Of a stretch of 44,682 bases of DNA, positions 38,187 through 44,682 are shown piece after piece. Made by a program: the position numbers and the translations under genes. The stretch spans positions 1 through 44,682 of the forward strand of contig JALKBU010000368.1 of NCBI GenBank assembly GCA_023091735.1. The letters run 5' to 3'. Below the pieces are notes generated by a model. That model saw only the letters and a list, made by a program, of their open reading frames with translations, had not been told where the DNA came from and searched no databases. This stretch comes from Trichomonas tenax (lineage: Eukaryota > Parabasalia > Trichomonadida > Trichomonadidae). The stretch's first letter is position 1; every line of letters begins with the position of its first letter.

Positions 38187-39080
38187 TTAGTACGTAGCCT
38201 TTCGTTTGGAGTTCCTGTAGTAGAGCTGGAAGCAGTTTTGAGCTCCAGAATCGATTTCTCCGCATTTAACTCTGAGATTATCTTTCTCAGTGCCAATGCA
38301 CTTGTAGAGTTGTACTTTGACGTCTTTGGTTTCTGAAAAGAACAAACATTCAAACCAAAGTCTATATCCAACGAAGAACGAGAAATAATATATAGCGAGC
38401 ATAGGCTTGGATCTTAAGACTTTCACTAACTTGCTTGTGTGTCCAGATGTGTTGGAGACAAAATAATCTGCACAATCATCACAAGTTACTGAAGCTCTGT
38501 ATTTCGTATGCGGTTTAGCGGTTTTTTGGAGGTCTGTAAGTTTCGAATCCAGTGCTGCTTTGGCACTTTCAGTGAAGAAAATATTCGGAGCAGTTGTTAC
38601 TCTTAAGTTATCGGAGTTGCAAATAACCGGATAAGGAGAGACATCCTGCCACGAGCCGTAATCGAAGTAGATCGGTGATGGTAATCGCGAGTTTTCTGCT
38701 GATGGTGTTGCTGATGGCGTTCTATGGGCGTGAATTGTTATCATTGGCGGAGAGCCTATATATCTGTTTACTGTTTTTCGAAAGTCTTTTTTCGGTGGAG
38801 AGTCGATAAGTTGCAATAAGAATAAATTCGCTTGATGCGCTTTGATTATGTATATGATAATGATCAAAATGATGACAAACGCGAGGAACCACGAATCGTA
38901 GTCGACAAATTTCCACGAAATGAGAATACCGAAACATATATTGGTCAATATATCTGTAACAGCTGTTCCTATCAGCTTGGATGTGAGGCTGGGCGAGTAG
39001 CATATCATGAAATATGTCACGGCTGTGGGCATTGCCCATAATGCGATTTGCCCAACATGTTTGAGCAAAGAGCCTGGCAT
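38187..39080 (-). CDS. Multi-span membrane protein, possibly TMEM151-like
   Basis: A 297-residue protein. Hydrophobic segments lie at about 8-27, 37-57 and 63-82. A polar domain (~90-225) follows, then another hydrophobic segment at ~228-247 (MLAIYYFSFFVGYRLWFECL) and a polar tail. The polar domain contains YFDYGSWQDVS and later a C-D-D-C pair. The D-V-S string and the downstream pattern resemble the TMEM151 family, whose function is unknown. The match is weak and from recall. No signal for a particular organelle is visible. The start is the first ATG, with AATATCAAAAAAAG just upstream. Confidence 0.4.
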   Translation of the reverse strand: MPGSLLKHVGQIALWAMPTAVTYFMICYSPSLTSKLIGTAVTDILTNICFGILISWKFVDYDSWFLAFVIILIIIIYIIKAHQANLFLLQLIDSPPKKDFRKTVNRYIGSPPMITIHAHRTPSATPSAENSRLPSPIYFDYGSWQDVSPYPVICNSDNLRVTTAPNIFFTESAKAALDSKLTDLQKTAKPHTKYRASVTCDDCADYFVSNTSGHTSKLVKVLRSKPMLAIYYFSFFVGYRLWFECLFFSETKDVKVQLYKCIGTEKDNLRVKCGEIDSGAQNCFQLYYRNSKRKATY

Positions 39081-39584
39081 CAGACTTTTTTTGATATTTT
39101 CTGGCTAATTTTTATCTTTCCTTTGTATTCTTTATATCATGTTGATTCGTTTTCATTGATTTTTATGGCCTAATATGAAATAATTGCCGAAATAATCTGA
39201 TCTCAAGAAATTTTATTGCAGAATCTGATGATATAACATAAATTCCATCCAAAAATATCAACTAAATTATTCTTCATTTTCATTATTCCACAATTAATCA
39301 TTAGATTGTCAAAATTTTTACATCAAATATCACTAATCATTACATTAATATCACCCAAATCAAAATTATGGTTTGAAATTTCTTGTTTATTTTCTCGATG
39401 AATCCATCATCATATATTTGAATTAAACTTGCCCAAACAAAAACATATACTGTACAATAACCACTTAATTTTCTACTCAAGTATCAATGATTGATAATTA
39501 AACAGAGTTGAGATATGATGAGTTAATTAGGTGTGGGACTTTTTTATGCTTTTCAAAGTCAAATATCCACATGAAAGTCGTTGA
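39081..39584. other. Divergent intergenic region
   Basis: About 500 bases of AT-rich sequence between the TMEM151-like and pseudo-USP starts. No gene. The motif array begins at its right edge. Confidence 0.45.
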
Positions 39585-39651
39585 TTTACACGTCAAATAC
39601 TGACATGTAAAGAATGAAATTAATTTACACGTCAAATGTTGACATGTAAAG
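39585..39651 (+). promoter_or_regulatory. Two 28-bp palindromic motif units, 39 bp apart
   Basis: Each unit is TTTACACGTCAAAT followed by a facing TGACATGTAAAG: 39585-39612 and 39624-39651, differing at two bases. The array ends 24 bases ahead of the pseudo-USP start codon. It is the cleanest example of the recurrent motif in this window. Confidence 0.65.
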
Positions 39652-39675
39652 TTTTGATGTAAGTTTAAAATTTAA

Positions 39676-41247
39676 ATGAGTGAATTATCGCTTTCTTACC
39701 TTGTTGATCCAGCGGAAGTCGAGAAGCAGGCTCGTTCGATGCTGAGGGCAAAGAAGGACTGTTTCACTCGCTTAAACGCATCACATCAGCCTCAACTTGT
39801 TGCGATTGTCGAAGCTGAATGGTTCAAAAATTTTGTTTTCTGGTTAAACTCACCGGAAATAGACTACCCAGGACCAATACCAAACCACAAACTATACAAA
39901 AATACAAAATTCGATACACAAAAACAATTTGGTGTTGAATACGCTGTTGTGACGATCGAAGGCTGGAACATTCTTATCAAAGTGTTCCAAGGCGGTCCAA
40001 AGATCCTCAGAAATTATGTTTTAAACCCAAAGACAAACAAACCATGCATTTTAATCGATTCTATTCCAATCGAGATCGAATTCCAAGGAAAAACGTTCAA
40101 GAAGCACGTTGAGGGCAGCTGGAAGATTGGCCCAATCAAAAAGCTCCTCTGCAAGAAGCTTGACATTCCAAATCAAGATTACACGCTTTATGATCCTTCT
40201 CGAACGGAAGAGATCAGCAACTCATCTAAAATCAACGAAGTTATTCCTTCTAAAGCAGGCTTGTGGCATCTAACAATAACAGAAGAGGCTACAAAGCGTC
40301 CGCCAACAATTATCAAAATGGAAACGCACAAGACATCAACTTTCCACGCTCTTTCGTATGATATGGGATTCAGTCATATCTGCCTTCCTGTTTTATGCCT
40401 CTATTCTCTTTCAAATTTCAGAGAATTAATGTTTGATCCAGATCTTCCTAAATTCATTAACAAATCCGATCCATCGTCCAGCGGTGGCCGCACAACAGCC
40501 TTAGTTAGAAAGATATTCAGAGATCTCACGAAACCAGGCGACGAAAAAGTTTCTTTTGATGCTTTCGTCAATTTCATTTACAGGCGCTTCGAAGAGTTTG
40601 CGCTCACATCAGACGTTAGATTTGCTGAGCACGGTGTCTCCCTCATCATCAACGCTCTCCACAAAGACTTGCTTAACGAGGAAACATCGAAAATCTCCGA
40701 GATGATGTTCATCGAAGTTCGCGGTTCCCTCGAGTGCGAAAATTGCCACCAGTTCACAGACTACAGCGAATTCGTCGATATGCTGACATTGCCAATACCG
40801 AAGCAGAGCTATGATGTGAGATTGGAGGACTGCATCGCTAATTTCGCGCTCCCAGTCGATCTTAAGCAGAATGATCGCAAGAAGTGCCAGAAATGCCAGA
40901 AGTTATCTGATATGCAGCGTCTCCAAGCTGTCCAAGCAACGAAGGACGTTTTAATTATCAACTTGGATAGAATCACTGTCGAAGGTATTCTTGAAAACAA
41001 GAATTCGACATTCGTCAGATTCCCATTCGAGCTGAAGTCCGCTGCCTTCGTTTCTCGCACAGACGCGACATATCATCTTACAGCAGTCATCTTCCATCAG
41101 GGCGACGTCGAGAACGGCCAGTACAAGGCCGCAGTCAGGTTGCCGGATGACTCATGGATCTACGCGGACAACTCCGCGACAGTTGTTATCAATAAGAACG
41201 AAGTGATCAATCCGGACGCTTCGATTCTCTTCTATGAAAAAGTATAA
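39676..41247 (+). CDS. Ubiquitin-specific protease homologue lacking catalytic residues (pseudo-USP)
   Basis: A 523-residue protein. A DUSP-like domain lies at ~10-115 (AEWFKNFVFWLN, then YPGPIPNHKLY). A ubiquitin-like segment follows to ~205, then a USP (C19) fold. The Cys box reads MGFSHICLPVLCLYSLSNFR at 230-249, so the catalytic cysteine position is His234. The His box reads HQGDVENGQYKAAV, so the usual G-H-Y is G-Gln482-Y. The third residue region is YADNS. The zinc ribbon is kept: C354-x2-C357 and C404-x2-C407. It should still fold and perhaps bind ubiquitin, but not cleave it. GC-rich codons suggest high expression. Motif units lie 24 bases upstream. The fold is confident; loss of activity is read from sequence. 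Confidence 0.83.
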   Translation: MSELSLSYLVDPAEVEKQARSMLRAKKDCFTRLNASHQPQLVAIVEAEWFKNFVFWLNSPEIDYPGPIPNHKLYKNTKFDTQKQFGVEYAVVTIEGWNILIKVFQGGPKILRNYVLNPKTNKPCILIDSIPIEIEFQGKTFKKHVEGSWKIGPIKKLLCKKLDIPNQDYTLYDPSRTEEISNSSKINEVIPSKAGLWHLTITEEATKRPPTIIKMETHKTSTFHALSYDMGFSHICLPVLCLYSLSNFRELMFDPDLPKFINKSDPSSSGGRTTALVRKIFRDLTKPGDEKVSFDAFVNFIYRRFEEFALTSDVRFAEHGVSLIINALHKDLLNEETSKISEMMFIEVRGSLECENCHQFTDYSEFVDMLTLPIPKQSYDVRLEDCIANFALPVDLKQNDRKKCQKCQKLSDMQRLQAVQATKDVLIINLDRITVEGILENKNSTFVRFPFELKSAAFVSRTDATYHLTAVIFHQGDVENGQYKAAVRLPDDSWIYADNSATVVINKNEVINPDASILFYEKV

Positions 41248-41315
41248 ATATTTTTATCTTGTAGGAATATCAAACATAAAGCATTTTTTTTAAAAAAACA
41301 AAAAATTCTATATTA

Positions 41316-43226
41316 TCAATTTCTTCTTCGTTTTGGTTCAGTCATTGGTGGTTTCTGACTTTCTATATCTGTATGAGAATACAGTGGTTGTGCTAAGTGG
41401 TCCATTATCTCCTTTGAAGGCGTCATCGGTGGATAGAGAGGTGGAACGACAGGGAAAGGCTGTGGAGCACTGCTATTTTCTTTTTCGATCTCTTCTATTT
41501 TACTTTTGAGTGATTCTATATCTTCTTTATGCGTCTCAACTCTCTTCATCATATTCTTTATGATGGCTTCTTTTGTTTTTATAACTAATCGCACTTGAGG
41601 AATAATCCTCTTAAGCTCACTTTCACTGATTTGCGATGTAATTGTCTTCTTCAGTGTTGAGTTTGTCTTCCTCATCACTTTAACTTTTGCTTCGATGTCA
41701 GTAAGATGCTCTTTTTCTGGTTCTATCTGCATCAATGCGTGCTCTCTCTCTTTCTCAGCTTTCTTCAGGTTATCTAGTTGAGCACAGAGCTCTGTGTGTC
41801 TGTCAACAATTGCTTTACATTTTTCTTTCATCTTCTTGTATTTCTTCGATATTTCTTCTTGCTCCTTCCTGAGTCTCTCGTTTTCGTCGTTAAGGATAGG
41901 AATAGCGTTCTCCATTTCATATCTGCCAAGTTTTTGGTGCTCTAAAACTGATATAAGAGCATCTTTGTCTTTCAAAGTATCATCGTAATAACGATTTTGG
42001 CGTTCTAAGTCTTCCAATTCATCAACAGCATCTTCTATTTCATCTTCTCTTATCATCTTGAAGCGCTTAAGCTTTGTGACATCAGCTTGTGCGATTTTAG
42101 CTGATATAGAGTCTTCTTCATCGATTTCTTCTGATAAATTCTTCTTGTGCATTCTGTAAACTTTATATTCTTGAATTCTGCATTTTTGACGAAGATCTTC
42201 AATCTCTGTCTTCTCTTCCACAAGAACTTCCGCACGTTTGAGTGCGTCGTGTCTTAGTCTGTTTATTATCTCCAATGCGTGCGGATCTTTGATTTTATCG
42301 AGTCTTTCTTTGAGTTTTTCATCTTCTGTGAAGTCTGGTTCGAATTGTTTGACGGATTTACCTCCATCGACTTTAATAGGCTGAGCAATGATTGATGTTG
42401 GCTCAGAAGTGAAAGAATCTGGCGATGAATAATCTGATATATGAAGAGGGTCTGGATTATCAGTTAAAGCGTCATCATCTATGAGTAGGAGAGATATGCA
42501 GTCAAGATCTTTAACTCTGTTTGCGAAATCACGATCGATCGACAAATTGGAATTTTTATCTAGGTTTAACAAAGATTCTCCGCCGGTAGAAACATGTTCA
42601 ACAGAAAGCGTATCGGTATCAGATGTGTACGATATCTTAGAGACCTTAGAAGTGCCATCTTCAGTGTGCAATTCTCTTTCTTTTTGTTTACTATGAACAG
42701 ACTCTCCATCACGCGTATTTTGAGAGCTATTTGACTTCGATTTTCTCGATGAATGTGATTTCTTCGAACTCAATGATTTGTTATTTTCTGATGCATTTGA
42801 TTTCTTTGATTTTGCGTCATCTAGAAGATTTACATTGTTTGCGTTTTCATCTTTGTTTTCATCCGACTTTTGACTTTTATTTGATTTTTCGTCTCCTTCT
42901 TCACCATCCTTCTTTTCTGAGTTTTTGTCTGATTTCTTTTCTTCCTCTTCTGTGATTTCGTAAGAATCGGATGAAATGCTCAAAGCTTCGTTCATATCTT
43001 CCTCATAACCGTGCGCATTTGTGAAATATTCGGATGACGTGTGATCGTTTGAGTCGATGAATGTTATTGTGTCGATATTTCTGATATCTGGCATCGCGGG
43101 CAAATTTAGATTGAATTCTGGCAGATCAGGAAGCGTGAGGTCGTTGACACCTGAACCAGAAAGCTTCGCTGTAGTCGTAAATTCGCCGAAATCCGGAAGT
43201 TCTAAGTTTAAAAGATCATCCGCCAT
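41316..43226 (-). CDS. Large coiled-coil protein with acidic Ser-rich N-terminus
   Basis: A 636-residue protein. The first ~90 residues are acidic with repeated L-P-D/E-F/L-P motifs (LTLPDLPEFNLNLPAMPDI). Residues ~90-190 are a Ser/Lys/Glu low-complexity region, with a short acidic segment to ~300. Continuous coiled coil fills ~305-590, broken near 540. A Pro-rich tail contains PFPVVPPLYPPMTP and ends in basic PKRRRN. The plan suits a cytoskeletal or basal-body scaffold, but no family is recognised. Several recurrent motif copies lie in its upstream region. The start is the first ATG, preceded by TCAGTTAAT. Confidence 0.75.
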   Translation of the reverse strand: MADDLLNLELPDFGEFTTTAKLSGSGVNDLTLPDLPEFNLNLPAMPDIRNIDTITFIDSNDHTSSEYFTNAHGYEEDMNEALSISSDSYEITEEEEKKSDKNSEKKDGEEGDEKSNKSQKSDENKDENANNVNLLDDAKSKKSNASENNKSLSSKKSHSSRKSKSNSSQNTRDGESVHSKQKERELHTEDGTSKVSKISYTSDTDTLSVEHVSTGGESLLNLDKNSNLSIDRDFANRVKDLDCISLLLIDDDALTDNPDPLHISDYSSPDSFTSEPTSIIAQPIKVDGGKSVKQFEPDFTEDEKLKERLDKIKDPHALEIINRLRHDALKRAEVLVEEKTEIEDLRQKCRIQEYKVYRMHKKNLSEEIDEEDSISAKIAQADVTKLKRFKMIREDEIEDAVDELEDLERQNRYYDDTLKDKDALISVLEHQKLGRYEMENAIPILNDENERLRKEQEEISKKYKKMKEKCKAIVDRHTELCAQLDNLKKAEKEREHALMQIEPEKEHLTDIEAKVKVMRKTNSTLKKTITSQISESELKRIIPQVRLVIKTKEAIIKNMMKRVETHKEDIESLKSKIEEIEKENSSAPQPFPVVPPLYPPMTPSKEIMDHLAQPLYSHTDIESQKPPMTEPKRRRN

Positions 43227-43279
43227 AAATTAATTAACTGATGTCAAAAAAAAACGAAATGCATTTTCAATTTTTGACT

Positions 43280-43478
43280 TTTTACATGACAAAAATCAAA
43301 TTTGAACTAATTTCGTCATTTTACATGTCAAAATATATCTTACATTTTGACACAATTTTACATGACAATATTAAAAATTTGAATTAGCCATGACAATTCT
43401 ACATGTCAAATATTATTACAGACTTTAGACAACATATTTTGACAATTTGAATTAATTTTGACTATTTTACGTGTCAAA
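43280..43478. promoter_or_regulatory. Cluster of recurrent motif copies upstream of the coiled-coil gene
   Basis: At least five copies in 200 bases: TTTACATGACAAAA (43281), TTTACATGTCAAAA (43320), TTTACATGACAA (43358), TCTACATGTCAAA (43398) and TTTTACGTGTCAAA (43465). All are in the same orientation, the nearest 54 bases ahead of the ATG at 43226. One more degenerate copy is near 43387. Confidence 0.6.
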
Positions 43479-43891
43479 TAATGAAAAAACTTCATTTCGA
43501 TTTGATTTTAGGATGATTACCATTAAATAATTTTTACTTCAGTATTCGTTCTATCTTTTCCAAATGTTTATTTTACATTGCATTGAATACCACATCAAAA
43601 ATCAATCAATAACTGCTACTTGAAGTAAGTGATAAGTTTAGCTTGAAGTTTCTATACGTCAGGATTGTTTTAAAGCTTAATTTTAATAATGAAAATAAAA
43701 ACTCAATTTCAAATTCAAATGACATTTGTCTTTTGTCCATTTCTAACGAGGGTCGAAGGAAGATTGCACTGAGGCAGACATGAGAAATCGCTAAATTGTT
43801 CAGGGTTTATATCAAAACATATGATATAATGTAAACAAATAATGATGATTTTAGTTGATTTCGAAGCTAAAGTTTTTTTGTCACATAGTAG
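43479..43891. other. Intergenic, no gene seen
   Basis: About 410 bases of AT-rich sequence downstream of the last gene and upstream of the motif cluster. Nothing supported. Confidence 0.45.
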
Positions 43892-44682
43892 TTAAACACT
43901 GCCTATCTCGCTCCAAAGAGTTCTTTTTTGTCTGGTACCCTTGCTTATTGCTTCAAGTTTAATATCTGAGAATTTTAAATGAATTTCATCAATTATATTC
44001 TTCTTTTCACCAAAGTTATGTTTTAATTCTTCTGTAAGACTCTTTAGTTTCTTTTTTGTTGCGTTCATTTGTATTATTTGTTCATCTAAGTCAATTTGAG
44101 TTGATTGCAAATATGTTATAACATCAAATCCCTTTTTGTTTTCTTCCTTTTTCTTCTGTATTTCACTTCTTAATTTTTGAATTTCATTTTCTCTGCTTCT
44201 CATTATGCTTTCAAGTTTCATTAATTGTTTGCGAAGTATTTCATTTTCGATTTTTGCCTTTGAGTTAATATCTTGAAAGAGATCTATAAATCGTGAAATT
44301 GTTTCAATTTGTTTTTGCTTTTCGTCAATCAATTCAGGAATAATTTTTATTTGATCGATTCTTTCTTTTGACTCCTGAATTGATTGCTTGAGATTTTTCG
44401 CACTTTGAGATAAATTTTTTTGTTGAATTTCTTTCTTTTTCTGGTCTAATTTAATTTGGAAAGATTCATTTTGAAATTGAGAAAATAATTTCTCTAATTC
44501 ATTGAGTTTATCATCGTCTTCTTTGATTTCTTGATAAATATAATTAAGTTTTGCCTCAGATTCAGTGATTATTTCTTTGCTTGCTTCGATTTCGTTCTCA
44601 TTGTGTTTCTGTGTTAGAGATAATTTCTTCTTCTCTTCAATGAGCGAATCAAGTTCTTCTTCAAGAGAATTGAGTGTGAATT
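43892..44682 (-). CDS. C-terminal part of a coiled-coil protein (5' end beyond window)
   Basis: The minus-strand frame is open from the window edge to a TAG at 43892-43894, at least 262 residues. It is almost entirely heptad coiled coil rich in Lys, Glu, Gln and Ile (ENEILRKQLMKLESIMRSRE), ending in a short non-coiled tail, KRTLWSEIGSV. The TTG near 44332 is internal, since coding continues upstream through ELDSLIEEKKKLSLTQKHNE near the edge. No family can be assigned, and a cytoskeletal or Golgin-like role is possible. Confidence 0.7.
   Translation of the reverse strand, partial: FTLNSLEEELDSLIEEKKKLSLTQKHNENEIEASKEIITESEAKLNYIYQEIKEDDDKLNELEKLFSQFQNESFQIKLDQKKKEIQQKNLSQSAKNLKQSIQESKERIDQIKIIPELIDEKQKQIETISRFIDLFQDINSKAKIENEILRKQLMKLESIMRSRENEIQKLRSEIQKKKEENKKGFDVITYLQSTQIDLDEQIIQMNATKKKLKSLTEELKHNFGEKKNIIDEIHLKFSDIKLEAISKGTRQKRTLWSEIGSV

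Noticed and set aside
1..44682. CRISPR array, bacterial operons or ribosome-binding sites
   Set aside because: Sequence style, initiators and gene content are eukaryotic. No spacer-repeat array was seen, and the 37-bp tandem units are directly abutting without spacers.

Overview
The window looks like nuclear DNA from a trichomonad (Parabasalia; Trichomonas or Tritrichomonas type). It is strongly AT-rich. The genes are short, closely packed and intronless as far as I can see. Several start codons sit 5-20 bases behind a TCA-led initiator of the kind known from Trichomonas vaginalis. The gene content also fits: a DUF3447/ankyrin protein family, an R2R3 Myb, a TBC Rab-GAP, an ANTH adaptor and a serine/threonine-rich surface protein. 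I cannot tell the genus from this sequence alone.

Layout. 0-2.2 kb: the 3' end of an unknown gene, a TBC Rab-GAP and a DCP1-like decapping cofactor. 2.6-5 kb: a wrecked DUF3447/ankyrin gene, split by an ~850-bp inverted-repeat element and ending in decayed ankyrin repeats mixed with 37-bp tandem repeats. 5.4-15 kb: a leftward run of an ENT nucleoside transporter, a helical protein, a probable central-pair (SPEF2/CPC1-like) flagellar protein and an RFWD3-type RING/WD40 ligase. A 628-bp fold-back element with terminal inverted repeats and a flanking direct repeat sits between the last two. 15-25.5 kb: a helical protein, a type I surface protein, a large ankyrin protein ending in CCRI, and an R2R3 Myb, with two related decayed loci either side of the ankyrin gene. 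25.9-37.5 kb: an ARMH3-like solenoid, an alpha/beta-hydrolase pseudoenzyme, a ~1.07-kb multi-hairpin fold-back element, a Brr6/Brl1-like nuclear-envelope protein, an unknown protein, a GT61 glycosyltransferase and an ANTH adaptor. 38-44.7 kb: a TMEM151-like membrane protein, a ubiquitin protease homologue that has lost its catalytic residues, and two coiled-coil proteins, the last one cut by the window end.

The genes are independent housekeeping, trafficking, cytoskeletal and signalling functions rather than one pathway. Two things stand out. One is three non-autonomous inverted-repeat elements, one of which broke an ankyrin gene. The other is a repeated upstream motif close to TTTAC(A/G)TG(T/A)CAAA, found in either orientation ahead of many unrelated genes and clustered in some promoters. 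It looks like a shared transcription-factor site that I do not recognise. The motifs, repeats and breaks were read directly from the sequence. Family names rest on my recall of protein signatures, not on searches.
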